A stretch of DNA of 64,000 nt, taken from NCBI RefSeq assembly GCF_036964905.1, contig NZ_JBALHR010000002.1:124001-188000 (forward strand), read 5' to 3'. The stretch is from Gemmobacter denitrificans (GTDB lineage: Bacteria > Pseudomonadota > Alphaproteobacteria > Rhodobacterales > Rhodobacteraceae). The stretch's first letter is position 1; the number at the start of each line of letters is the position of its first letter. The notes beneath the pieces were generated by a model. That model did no database searches. It saw only the letters and a list, made by a program, of their open reading frames with translations, and had not been told where the DNA came from. A program made the position numbers and the translations under genes. Shown here piece after piece: positions 16,717 through 24,502 of this stretch.

Positions 16717-17547
16717 ATGCGCAAGACCGTTCGTATCGCCGGGGCTTCGGCCCTTGCCACCCTTCTGGCGCTGCCCGCCATTGCCCAGACCGATCTGACC
16801 GGGGTGAAGGACGTGAATGATCGTCTGGACGACATCGAGGAAACGGTGACCGAAGATATGGCCCGCGCCCAGGATGCCGCGCGTTTCGGGAACCCCGAAT
16901 TCAAGCAGGGCTTGTCTGGTTCGGCCTCGCTGGGGTATTCCGGCAAGACCGGCAACAATGAAAGCCAGGAATTCAGCGCCGGTGCCCGGTTGCGCTATGC
17001 CTCTGGCCCCTGGGTGCAGACGGTCGGCATCGCGCTCGATTTCTCCGAAGCCTCGGGTGTGAAGAACAAGGAAGACGTGCTGGGCGTCTATGACGCGAAT
17101 TACTACTTCAACGACAGCTTCTATGCCTTCGTGCTGGGCCGGGTGGAAAGCAATGGTCTGGCCACAGCGGCCGGTGACAAGAAGACCGATGCCTTCCTGG
17201 GCTTTGGTCCGGGCTATCGCATCGTGAACACCCCCGACATGGCCTGGCGCGTGCAGGCCGGCCCGGGTGTGCGCTACACCAAGGATGGCGCGGGCAACAG
17301 CGAAACCGAAGGCGCGATCATCGCATCGTCGCGGTTCTTCTATCAGTTCACGCCCACGGTCTTTGCGACCAATGACACCGACATCCTGAAATCGGATGCC
17401 TCGCTGGCGATCAACAACGATCTGGGCGTGAATTTCAAGGTGACCGACGCAGTGTCCACCCGTGTCAGCTATCTGACCGAATATGATGACAGCCGCCCGA
17501 TCCGCACCGACAACAAGCTGGGCGTGTCGGTGGTCTTCGGCTTCTGA
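16717..17547 (+). CDS. DUF481-family outer-membrane protein
   Basis: Predicted outer-membrane beta-barrel of 276 residues with a signal peptide (MRKTVRIAGASALATLLALP, cut after AIAQ). After a short helical region (VNDRLDDIEETVTEDM) come alternating amphipathic strands typical of DUF481/YdiY proteins (GSASLGYSGKTGNNES; FYAFVLGRVESNGL; RVSYLTEYDDSRP) and a C-terminal Phe (VVFGF), the usual barrel-assembly signal. The ATG after AAAGGA is chosen, because the in-frame extension upstream contains no signal peptide. It is followed by a strong terminator, so transcribed alone. Function unknown. Confidence 0.88.
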   Translation: MRKTVRIAGASALATLLALPAIAQTDLTGVKDVNDRLDDIEETVTEDMARAQDAARFGNPEFKQGLSGSASLGYSGKTGNNESQEFSAGARLRYASGPWVQTVGIALDFSEASGVKNKEDVLGVYDANYYFNDSFYAFVLGRVESNGLATAAGDKKTDAFLGFGPGYRIVNTPDMAWRVQAGPGVRYTKDGAGNSETEGAIIASSRFFYQFTPTVFATNDTDILKSDASLAINNDLGVNFKVTDAVSTRVSYLTEYDDSRPIRTDNKLGVSVVFGF

Positions 17548-17563
17548 TCGAACCACAAATGCG

Positions 17564-17593
17564 AAAAGGGGCAGGAATTTCCTGCCCCTTTTT
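17564..17593. terminator. Bidirectional Rho-independent terminator
   Basis: AAAAGGGGCAGG, 5-base loop, CCTGCCCCTTTTT. The A-run and T-run on both sides let it serve the DUF481 gene on the plus strand and the 6S-like RNA on the minus strand. Confidence 0.9.
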
Positions 17594-17599
17594 CACATT

Positions 17600-17768
17600 C
17601 AGGGTGGCGGGCCCGCAGCGGCCGTGGGTGACGTGTTTTCCCGAGAGCCAGAGGTCTCAGGTGGGCGCCAGGTAGCAGGACCAGGATCCTGCCAGAGCCA
17701 GCCCCCGTTCGGTTGCTTATCGGCCACTGGAAAAGTGTCCCGCACGCGAAGAGCAGCACCCGCCACAC
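17600..17768 (-). ncRNA. ssrS: Probable 6S RNA (SsrS)
   Basis: Non-coding transcript of about 165 bases whose shape fits 6S RNA, which mimics an open promoter and binds sigma-70 RNA polymerase. On the minus strand the ends pair (GTGGCGGG with CCCGCCAC), followed by an imperfect helix (TTTTCC with GGAAAA), an unpaired central region (CCGATAAGCAACC against CACCTGAGACC), and an apical hairpin (GGGC...GCAGGA with TCCTGC...GCCC). It has its own promoter-like boxes upstream and a terminator just past its end, and no credible reading frame. The identification rests on fold and context; the exact ends are estimates. Confidence 0.62.
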
Positions 17769-17771
17769 CCA

Positions 17772-17800
17772 GAGCTAGGGCGGATGAGGGCCGGATGCAA
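17772..17800 (-). promoter_or_regulatory. Likely promoter of the 6S-like RNA
   Basis: On the minus strand, -35 TTGCAT and -10 TAGCTC with a 17-base spacer, placing transcription start near 17765, where the closing stem of the RNA begins. Confidence 0.5.
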
Positions 17801-17829
17801 GGGGCAGCGGGGCGCGCTGCCCTTTGGGC

Positions 17830-18747
17830 TTACAGCTTCAGTGACGGGATGATCTGCTTCTTGCGGCTCATCACCCCGGGCAGGACCACGGTATCGCCGG
17901 TCACGGCGCAGCCAAAGCTTGCCTCGGCAATCGATTTCACCAGATCGTTCGGGATCAGCAGTGTGGCCTCTTCCTTCAGGATGTCGATGATGAACAGCAG
18001 CACCTGATCGGCGCCGTCTTCCTTGGCCACATCGACCATGGAGGCCATCAGGCTGTCCTTGCGATCCAGCAGCACCTTGGGGGCCGTGGTTTCCAGCACC
18101 GAGATGCGGAGTTCCTTGCCCGCGACCGTGTATTCCTTGCTGTCCATCCGCAGCAGCGCGGCATCGGAATAGGCAGAAACATCGGATTTCGCCTCGAACA
18201 TGGCGGCGGCCAGGTCGGGGATGGCCACGCCCAGATCTGCAGCAAGGCTTTCGGCCACGGCACGATCATGCGCGGTGGTGGTGGGGCTGCGGAATTCCAG
18301 CGTATCGGACAGGATGCAGGACAGCATCGCCCCCTTGATGCCGCGCGGGGCGCGGGCGATATCGGCGCCCATCAGATCATGCATCAGGGTGGCAGTGCAG
18401 GCCAGCGGGCGGATGGTGATGTCGATCGGGGTATTGGTCTTCAGCCCGCCCACCAGCATGTGATGGTCGATGATCGCCTGAATCTTCGCATCATTGATCG
18501 AAGGCGGCAATTCGGCGGGGTTGTTGGTGTCCACGATCACCACCGCATCGCCCGCTGCGACATCGGCGATGATTTCGGGCTTGTCCAGACCCCAATGGCG
18601 CAGCACGAAGGCCGCCTCGGTATTGGGTTCACCCAGCAGAACCGGCGTGGCGGGGGTGCCCTTCACCTCGGTCAGATACCAGGCCCAGGCGATGGGCGAG
18701 CCGGTCGAGTCGGTGTCGGGGGATTTGTGGCCGAAAACCTTGATCAT
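17830..18747 (-). CDS. ppaC: Manganese-dependent inorganic pyrophosphatase (family II)
   Basis: Hydrolyses pyrophosphate to two phosphates in the cytoplasm. The 305 residues show the DHH-family metal site: HKSPDTDS near the N terminus (the family norm is HxNPDTDS; here Ser replaces Asn), VDTNNPAEL, and IIDHHM. The C-terminal DHHA2 domain ends with the conserved substrate-binding SRKKQIIP. The ATG giving MIKVFGHK is chosen; an in-frame extension of 21 residues has no family counterpart. The probable 6S RNA lies downstream on the same strand. Confidence 0.94.
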   Translation of the reverse strand: MIKVFGHKSPDTDSTGSPIAWAWYLTEVKGTPATPVLLGEPNTEAAFVLRHWGLDKPEIIADVAAGDAVVIVDTNNPAELPPSINDAKIQAIIDHHMLVGGLKTNTPIDITIRPLACTATLMHDLMGADIARAPRGIKGAMLSCILSDTLEFRSPTTTAHDRAVAESLAADLGVAIPDLAAAMFEAKSDVSAYSDAALLRMDSKEYTVAGKELRISVLETTAPKVLLDRKDSLMASMVDVAKEDGADQVLLFIIDILKEEATLLIPNDLVKSIAEASFGCAVTGDTVVLPGVMSRKKQIIPSLKL

Positions 18748-18942
18748 TTTCTGTATCCGTGGGCTTGGAAAGATTGGCTGCCTTATAGGCAAGCCCGGGC
18801 GCATTGTCACGCTTGTGGCGCAGGCCCGCGCTGCGGCTGCATTGCATCTGTTGCATGGCGGCTATGGGCAATGCTGCATTGCGGCGGGGCCTGTGACCCC
18901 CCATCTGTCGGGTATCTGAAACGCCGGAAAGAGAGTTCCGCC

Positions 18943-19107
18943 ATGATGTCCCTGTTCGCCCGTGCCGCCCGCGCTGTGATGGCCTTCTTCGGGGCGATCC
19001 TTGCTGCCCGCGCCGTGGTTGCGGCTGTTGAAACCCATCGCACCCCGCGCGCCAGCGACCTGCAACACCTGGGCATTCGCCCGCAGCATTTCACCCTGCG
19101 CGCCTGA
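18943..19107 (+). CDS. Small DUF1127-like protein
   Basis: 54-residue basic protein (MMSLFARAARAVMAFFGAIL start). The C-terminal half (RTPRASDLQHLGIRPQHF) resembles the DUF1127 pattern in which a short arginine-containing segment is followed by a conserved D-L-x-x-L-G-I. Such proteins are common in Rhodobacteraceae, and some are tied to RNA turnover and stress. A GGAAAGAGAG site lies 12 bases upstream of the ATG. The gap to the divergent pyrophosphatase gene should hold its promoter. Confidence 0.68.
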   Translation: MMSLFARAARAVMAFFGAILAARAVVAAVETHRTPRASDLQHLGIRPQHFTLRA

Positions 19108-19183
19108 TGGGCGGTTGTCGGCCGGTCGGTGCTTGCGCCAGCCGGTCGCACAGTTCAGAACGGCAGGGCCGATCCCTTGAGCC

Positions 19184-20593
19184 ATGTCGAGGCCGCCGAT
19201 GCTGAACCCTGCCGATGCCGATTTTCTGACCGCGCTGCCGCAGGCGCTGCTGCGCCCGGTACGTCCTTCGGATGTTGAAGAGCCGCGGGGGCGCTGGCAA
19301 GGGCAGGGCAGGGCGGTAGCCTGCCCGCAATCGGCAGAAGATGTGGCGGCGCTGATCCGTGCTGCCCGCGCCGCACGGGTGGGACTTGTGCCCCTGGGCG
19401 GTGGCACCGGGCTTGTGGGCGGGCAGATCCTGACGGATGGCCCCGCGCCGCTGATCCTGTCACTGGAACGCATGACGGCACTGCGCGCGGTCTATCCGCA
19501 GGAAAACGCGCTTGTGGCCGATGCCGGGGCTGTGCTGGCCGATGTGCAGGCCGCCGCCGAAACGGTGGATCGACTGTTTCCCCTGACGCTTGCGTCGCAG
19601 GGATCGGCGCGGATCGGCGGATTGCTGGCCACCAATGCGGGTGGGGTCAATGTGCTGCGCTATGGCAATGCCCGCGATCTGGTGCTGGGGATCGAGGCGG
19701 TTCTGGCCGATGGCAGCATCCTGCGCGGGCTGAAACGGCTGCGCAAGGACAATGCCGGGTATGATCTGCGCCATCTGCTGATCGGGTCCGAGGGCACGCT
19801 GGGCGTGATTACCGCCGCCAGCCTGAAGCTGTTTCCGCGCCCCGCCGCCGAAGGCGCGGCCTTTCTGGTCGTTGAAAGCCCTGAGGCCGCATTGGCCTTG
19901 CTCGCGCTGGCGCAAGACCGTTTGCCGGGCATGATTTCGGCCTTTGAACTGATCCATCGGCAGGGGCTGGAGTTTCTGGCCGAGACGATGCCGCAGGTGC
20001 GCCAGCCCTTTGCCACGCGGCCCGAATGGATGGTTCTGGTCGATCTGGGGCTGCCGCTGGGGATTGACCCCGAAGCGGCGCTGTCAGGGCTATATGAGGC
20101 GGCAGGCAATCTGGTGCAGGATGGGGTGATAGCTGCATCGGCAGCCCAACGGGCCGAATTCTGGGCCCTGCGCGAGGCGATCCCGGCAGCCAACCGCAAG
20201 ATCGGCGCGGTTTCAAGCCATGACATTTCCCTGCCGCTGTCGGAAATCCCGGTCTTCCTGCAGCAGGCCGGGCCATTGCTGGCACGGATCGGCCAGTTCC
20301 GGGTGAATTGCTTTGGCCATCTGGGCGATGGCAACCTGCATTACAATGTTTTCCCGATGCCGGGCCGGACGCGCGCCGATCACGAAAACCAGCGCGAGGC
20401 GGTCAAGACCTGCGTGCATGATCTGGTGCATGGGCTGGGCGGATCGGTCAGTGCCGAACATGGCGTGGGGCGGCTGAAGGTTGGTGATCTGGAACGCTAT
20501 GGCGATCCGGTCAAGCTGGCCACGATGCGGGCGATCAAGCAGGCGCTGGACCCCGATGGCATCCTGAACCCCGGCGCGGTCTTGCGCGGCTGA
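19184..20593 (+). CDS. FAD-linked 2-hydroxyacid dehydrogenase (GlcD/D-2-hydroxyglutarate dehydrogenase type)
   Basis: Flavoprotein that would oxidise a 2-hydroxy acid to the 2-oxo acid. In 469 residues there is an FAD-binding PCMH domain: LVPLGGGTGLVGGQ, then SQGSARIGGLLATNAGGVNVLRYGNARDLVLG and GSEGTLGVITAASL. The C-terminal oxidase domain has HLGDGNLHYNVFP and the metal-site region SAEHGVGRLK, ending in LDPDGILNPG. Those motifs fit the D-lactate/glycolate/D-2-hydroxyglutarate group; the substrate cannot be told. A second ATG five codons in is an alternative start. No partner subunit is nearby. Confidence 0.9.
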   Translation: MSRPPMLNPADADFLTALPQALLRPVRPSDVEEPRGRWQGQGRAVACPQSAEDVAALIRAARAARVGLVPLGGGTGLVGGQILTDGPAPLILSLERMTALRAVYPQENALVADAGAVLADVQAAAETVDRLFPLTLASQGSARIGGLLATNAGGVNVLRYGNARDLVLGIEAVLADGSILRGLKRLRKDNAGYDLRHLLIGSEGTLGVITAASLKLFPRPAAEGAAFLVVESPEAALALLALAQDRLPGMISAFELIHRQGLEFLAETMPQVRQPFATRPEWMVLVDLGLPLGIDPEAALSGLYEAAGNLVQDGVIAASAAQRAEFWALREAIPAANRKIGAVSSHDISLPLSEIPVFLQQAGPLLARIGQFRVNCFGHLGDGNLHYNVFPMPGRTRADHENQREAVKTCVHDLVHGLGGSVSAEHGVGRLKVGDLERYGDPVKLATMRAIKQALDPDGILNPGAVLRG

Positions 20594-20607
20594 TGGCCCC
20601 CAAGGGA

Positions 20608-20637
20608 AAACCCTGCCGGGCAAGCCCGACAGGGTTT
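20608..20637. terminator. Hairpin terminator between FAD dehydrogenase and apt
   Basis: 14-base stem with one mismatch (AAACCCTGCCGGGC and GCCCGACAGGGTTT) and a 2-base loop. On the minus strand it is followed by TTTT, so it best serves apt; on the plus strand there is no T-run. Confidence 0.7.
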
Positions 20638-20750
20638 GGGGGTGTGTGGTTGGGTACACGTGTTTGCAAGCAGCGCGTCCCCCGGGAGGGTGAGGCCCGG
20701 TGCAACCTTGGTAGGGGATAAAGGTTAACGGATCGTTACCAAATCCAGTA

Positions 20751-21284
20751 TCACAGCCCTTCGAATGCACAAAGTGCGTGCACCTCCATGCCCATGGTCT
20801 CCAGCCGTTTGCGCCCGCCCAGATCGGGCAGATCCACCACGAAGGCGCAGCCGATCAGAACGCCGCCCAGCCGTTCCACCAACCTGATGCCCGCCTCGGC
20901 GGTGCCGCCAGTCGCCAGAAGGTCATCGACCAGCAAAACCCTTTCGCCCGGCTGGATGGCATCTTCATGCAGTTCCACCACGGCCTCGCCATATTCCAGA
21001 CTATAGGCCTGACTGATTGTCTGCCCCGGCAGCTTGCCCTTCTTGCGGATCGGCACAAAGCCGGTGGTCAGCTGATGGGCCACCGCACCGCCCAGAATGA
21101 AGCCGCGCGCCTCCAGACCCACAACCTTGTCGATGCGGGTGCCCGCATAGGGATGCAGCAACTGGTCGATCGCCATGCGAAAGCCGCGCGGATCGGCGAA
21201 GAGTGTCGTCACATCGCGAAACAGGATCCCTTCATGCGGGAAATCGACGATGGTGCGGATATAGTCCTTGACGGTTTTCGACAT
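20751..21284 (-). CDS. apt: Adenine phosphoribosyltransferase
   Basis: Purine salvage: joins adenine and PRPP to give AMP. The 177 residues have the Apt opening (VKDYIRTIVDFPHEGILFRD), the VVGLEARGFILGGAVAH loop, RKKGKLPG, the PRPP-binding motif VLLVDDLLATGGTA and the C-terminal FVVDLPDLGGR. The ATG giving MSKTVKDY is chosen over an in-frame extension that overlaps the upstream gene. It follows the DUF2269 gene by 8 bases and is last in a three-gene leftward operon. Confidence 0.96.
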   Translation of the reverse strand: MSKTVKDYIRTIVDFPHEGILFRDVTTLFADPRGFRMAIDQLLHPYAGTRIDKVVGLEARGFILGGAVAHQLTTGFVPIRKKGKLPGQTISQAYSLEYGEAVVELHEDAIQPGERVLLVDDLLATGGTAEAGIRLVERLGGVLIGCAFVVDLPDLGGRKRLETMGMEVHALCAFEGL

Positions 21285-21292
21285 GGGCCCTC

Positions 21293-21763
21293 TCAGAACA
21301 GGTCGGGTTTCACTATCATCAGCCAGAACACCCCGACAAGCGCGCCGAAGGCAGGCCAGCCCAAGGCAAACCACCAGCGGAAGGCCCGGCTTGCGGCAAA
21401 GGGCAGCGGACCCGGGGCGGCGGCGCGGGCCAGATCGCGGATGCGGTATTGCAGTCTGACAACCGGCAGCCAGCAGGCCAGTGCCAGCATGTAACTGGCA
21501 TAGGTCAACAAAAGCCAGCCCTCGTTCCAGTCACGCCCGGTTTCGCGCACCAGCCAAAGCCCGGTCAGAGGCTGCACGATGCCGGAGGGCAGGGTGAACA
21601 GCCAGTCGGCCACGACAACCCCGGCCGCCACATGTGCCACCACCTCGGCCCGGTTCGATCGAATGGCCCAGACCATCGCAAAGGCGGTGCCGATTCCGGT
21701 GCCGAACAGCACGGTCGAGGACAGCACATGCAACCATTTTGCCAGCAGGTAGGGTTCCATCAC
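21293..21763 (-). CDS. DUF2269-like integral membrane protein
   Basis: 156-residue membrane protein with four hydrophobic helices. The opening KWLHVLSSTVLFGTGIGTAF and the later VADWLFTLPSGIVQPLTGLW are typical of the DUF2269 family, whose conserved His residues in helices hint at haem or metal binding; the function is not known. It overlaps the upstream SDR/DoxX gene by 4 bases and precedes apt by 8, so the three are probably one transcript. Confidence 0.82.
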   Translation of the reverse strand: MMEPYLLAKWLHVLSSTVLFGTGIGTAFAMVWAIRSNRAEVVAHVAAGVVVADWLFTLPSGIVQPLTGLWLVRETGRDWNEGWLLLTYASYMLALACWLPVVRLQYRIRDLARAAAPGPLPFAASRAFRWWFALGWPAFGALVGVFWLMIVKPDLF

Positions 21764-23004
21764 CGCTCCTCCACCAGCGCCAGATGCACAAGGATCAGCG
21801 CCAGCACCGGCAGGTTTTTCAACAGCCCGCCGAACGGATCGAACCAGAGGTCGGGGGCAAGCAGGGTCAGACCAGCCGTATAGGCCAGGACCAGAGCGAT
21901 CTGCGCCCGCGCCACCAGCCCCGGTCGCCAGTCGCGCAACAGGGCCAGTCCCAAGGCCAGATCGGCCAGTCCGCCCGCACGGGCCATGATCAGTGCCAGC
22001 CCCTCAGGCACGGCTTCCAGATGCTGCAGGAAGGCGCGGCCCGGCAGGAACAGGCCCAAAGCGGCAGAGGCCAACCACATCACTGCCAGCGTCAGCCGGA
22101 TCAGCGGTTTCAGCAGGTAAAGCCGCGCCTGCCAAAGGTCTTGCGTGCCTGCCGGGCGGTCAAATTGAAAGGCGCTGAACCCGCGCGGTCTGGTGCGCAG
22201 CCGCGCCAGCAGTGGCGCCGGATCGGTCTGAACGCCCTGTTCAAGTTGCCGCAGTGCAGTGCTGGAAATCGGGCCGAGCCGCAGCACATCGCCAACCCGC
22301 CCGGCCAGCCGCGCCAGCCTGTCCGGCACCCGCCAGACAGGCACAAGGCGCAGACCCAGCCAGCGTCGCAGGCTGGTTGCAAGATCGGCTTGTGTCAGAA
22401 CCTCCGGTCCGCCCACCTCCCAGACGCCCGGCTGGGGCTCGGCCAGCATCTCGGCAATCACGGCGGCCAGGTCGGCGGCATGGATCGGATTGAAGGGCTG
22501 CGTGCCTGTCCCTGCCACCGGCGTGACGAAGGGCAGGGCGGCAAAGCCGCGCAGCGCCGATGTGCCGCCATAGCTGGTATCGGCCATCACCAGACCTGGG
22601 CGCAGCACCATGGCCCCGGCATCCAGCGCCACCTGTTCCGACACCCGACGCCAGCGCGCGAATGGCGTATCCGCCTCGATCCCCACTGCCGAGACATGCA
22701 GCGAAGGCCCCGTCACCGCCGCCAGAACGGCGCGCAGCGCATGGTCATACACGGCGGCAAAGGCGGCCTCGGTGCCCGCCAGCAGGCCTGCGGCATTCAC
22801 CACGGTGCAATCGCGCACATCAGCCCAGAAACCGGGGGCATGGCTTGCCGGATCGGTCAGATCGGTGCGGAGTGTGCGGAACCCCATGGCCTGCAAGCGA
22901 TCCACTCGCCGGGCGGAGGCGATGACCTCATGCCCCGCGTCACGCAGGGCAAAGGCAATATGCCGTCCGATGAAGCCGTCCGCCCCCAGAACCAGAACCT
23001 TCAC
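21760..23004 (-). CDS. SDR-family NAD(P)-binding protein fused to a DoxX-like membrane domain
   Basis: Fusion protein of 414 residues. Residues 1-280 are an extended short-chain dehydrogenase domain: dinucleotide-binding VLVLGADGFIGRHIAFAL, then VVNAAGL, and an atypical catalytic region. The last ~130 residues hold four hydrophobic helices resembling DoxX (TLAVMWLASAALGLFLPGRA; LADLALGLALLRDW). The GTG start after AAGGGGA gives the Rossmann strand directly; the 47 residues upstream in frame are discarded. First gene of the SDR/DoxX-DUF2269-apt set. The membrane-tethered reductase role is inferred. Confidence 0.83.
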   Translation of the reverse strand: MKVLVLGADGFIGRHIAFALRDAGHEVIASARRVDRLQAMGFRTLRTDLTDPASHAPGFWADVRDCTVVNAAGLLAGTEAAFAAVYDHALRAVLAAVTGPSLHVSAVGIEADTPFARWRRVSEQVALDAGAMVLRPGLVMADTSYGGTSALRGFAALPFVTPVAGTGTQPFNPIHAADLAAVIAEMLAEPQPGVWEVGGPEVLTQADLATSLRRWLGLRLVPVWRVPDRLARLAGRVGDVLRLGPISSTALRQLEQGVQTDPAPLLARLRTRPRGFSAFQFDRPAGTQDLWQARLYLLKPLIRLTLAVMWLASAALGLFLPGRAFLQHLEAVPEGLALIMARAGGLADLALGLALLRDWRPGLVARAQIALVLAYTAGLTLLAPDLWFDPFGGLLKNLPVLALILVHLALVEER

Positions 23005-23150
23005 ACCTGTCCCCTTGCCGTGATCGCAGCCCAGACTATCGGTGCGTCGCCGCGATACCAAGCGATGCGCCGTCGCAGGCAATTGCGTCTTTTCCCTGTT
23101 GCGCTCGCGTGTTACGCGCGGTTTCGCAAGATTCCCTGGGGGCACAGCCG

Positions 23151-23639
23151 ATGTATCAGCTGGAGGAAGAGACCGAGGCCGATTGGTGGGAGGTGGAGGC
23201 GCTCTATGACCTCTGCTTTGCGCCGGGGCGTACGGCGCTGTCCTCCTATCGGTTGCGCGACGGGGTTCCGACCGTGGCCCCGCTCTGCCTTGTGCTGCGC
23301 GATGACGAAGGCATTCTGGCGGCGGTCATCCGCTATTGGCCGGTCGAGGTCGGCGGGCAGGATGCGCTTTTGCTGGGTCCGGTCGCGGTTCACCCGACCC
23401 GGCAGGGCGAAGGTCTGGGCGGTCTGCTGATCAACGAAAGCCTGGCCGAAGCGCGGCGTCTGGGTTGGGAACGGGTCATGCTGGTGGGGGATGCGCCCTA
23501 TTACAGCCGGTTTGGCTTTCGCAAGCTGGAGGGCGTGGTGATGCCGCCGCCCACCAACCCCGACAGGGTGCTGGGGCTGGATCTGGTGCGCGGGGCCTGG
23601 GAAGGTGTGCGCGGCGCGGTGACCAAGGCGCAGGCCTGA
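23151..23639 (+). CDS. GNAT-family N-acetyltransferase
   Basis: Acetyl-CoA-dependent transferase of 162 residues. The core has LLLGPVAVHPTRQGEGLGGL, including the RQGEGLG pyrophosphate-binding loop, and later VMLVGDAPYYSRFGFRK, typical of the YhbS-like group of GNAT enzymes. The acceptor is unknown. The ATG giving MYQLEEE is preferred to one 14 codons earlier. Divergent from the SDR/DoxX gene. The EcsC gene follows 71 bases downstream with its own likely promoter. Confidence 0.88.
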   Translation: MYQLEEETEADWWEVEALYDLCFAPGRTALSSYRLRDGVPTVAPLCLVLRDDEGILAAVIRYWPVEVGGQDALLLGPVAVHPTRQGEGLGGLLINESLAEARRLGWERVMLVGDAPYYSRFGFRKLEGVVMPPPTNPDRVLGLDLVRGAWEGVRGAVTKAQA

Positions 23640-23675
23640 CGGAAATTCCCCCCTGAAATCCCGCTTTGCAGGCCA

Positions 23676-23704
23676 TTGCGCAGGGCCGGGCGCGCGCCTA
23701 CCTT
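23676..23704 (+). promoter_or_regulatory. Promoter implying a leaderless EcsC mRNA
   Basis: -35 TTGCGC, 17-base spacer, -10 TACCTT. The -10 ends 6 bases before the ATG at 23711, so transcription would begin at or near the start codon. No Shine-Dalgarno sequence precedes that ATG. Confidence 0.45.
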
Positions 23705-23710
23705 TCTGGC

Positions 23711-24484
23711 ATGGACACAGATGCCCCCCTGCCGGCCCTGCCGGACGAGCCCTTTCCGGAATATGAAATCGCGGCGCTGGCGCGGCGCGCAAGGCGGGCG
23801 GGCGGCCCCTTGATGGCGCTGCTGACCAAGCTGGGCGGCACGCTGGAAAATCGTCTGGCCCTGCTGCCCGATCCTGTGCGCGCGCAGATCGACAAGGCCA
23901 CCCTTGTCGCGCTGGAACGGGCCTTTGCGGTGGCAAAGCTGGGCCGGCATGCGCCCGATCTGGGCGCGGCGGCGGCACCTGTCACGGCGGCGCTGGCCGG
24001 GGCTGCGGGCGGGGCAGGGGGGCTGGCCACCTCGGTTGCGGAATTGCCGGTGACCATCACGCTGATCCTGCATGCAATCCGCGGGGCCGCCGAAGAGGCG
24101 GGCTTTGACCCCGACGAGGAATGGGTCCGCGCCGAGATCCTGCGCATCTTCGCCTCGGGCTCGCCCATGGCGGCGGATGATGGCGTCAACACCGCCTTCA
24201 TCGGGGCAAGGCTGACGCTGACCGGCCCGGCCCTGCAGCGGCTGATCGCCACGCTTGCCCCGAAGATCGCGGTGGCGATGGGGCAGAAGCTGGCCGCCCA
24301 GGCGGTGCCGGTTCTGGGCGCATTGTCCGGTGCGGCCCTGAACGCCACGTTCCTGAGCCACTACCGCGAATTGGCGCGCATCCGCTTTGCCCTGTTGAAA
24401 CTGGCCGCCAGCCATGACCCGGACAAGGTGATGCAGCGTTTTGCCGAGGCCGCGCATGTGCGGCCGCTGCTGACCTCGGGGTGA
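23711..24484 (+). CDS. EcsC-family protein
   Basis: 257-residue protein with the layout of the EcsC family (LPDEPFPEYEIAALARRARR; LAGAAGGAGGLATSVAELPV; LTGPALQRLIATLAPKIAVA; VPVLGALSGAALNATFLSHY). Two Gly/Ala-rich hydrophobic segments suggest membrane association. The founding EcsC sits next to an ABC transporter in Bacillus, but its action is unknown. The ATG follows no ribosome-binding site and matches a promoter whose transcript would start there. Convergent with ptsP. Confidence 0.82.
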   Translation: MDTDAPLPALPDEPFPEYEIAALARRARRAGGPLMALLTKLGGTLENRLALLPDPVRAQIDKATLVALERAFAVAKLGRHAPDLGAAAAPVTAALAGAAGGAGGLATSVAELPVTITLILHAIRGAAEEAGFDPDEEWVRAEILRIFASGSPMAADDGVNTAFIGARLTLTGPALQRLIATLAPKIAVAMGQKLAAQAVPVLGALSGAALNATFLSHYRELARIRFALLKLAASHDPDKVMQRFAEAAHVRPLLTSG

Positions 24485-24502
24485 TGCGCTGCGCGCACCC
24501 GG

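Noticed and set aside
21634..23430. Plus-strand open frame of ~600 codons over the SDR/DoxX and GNAT genes
   Set aside because: Overlaps three better genes, low-complexity translation, no ribosome-binding site.
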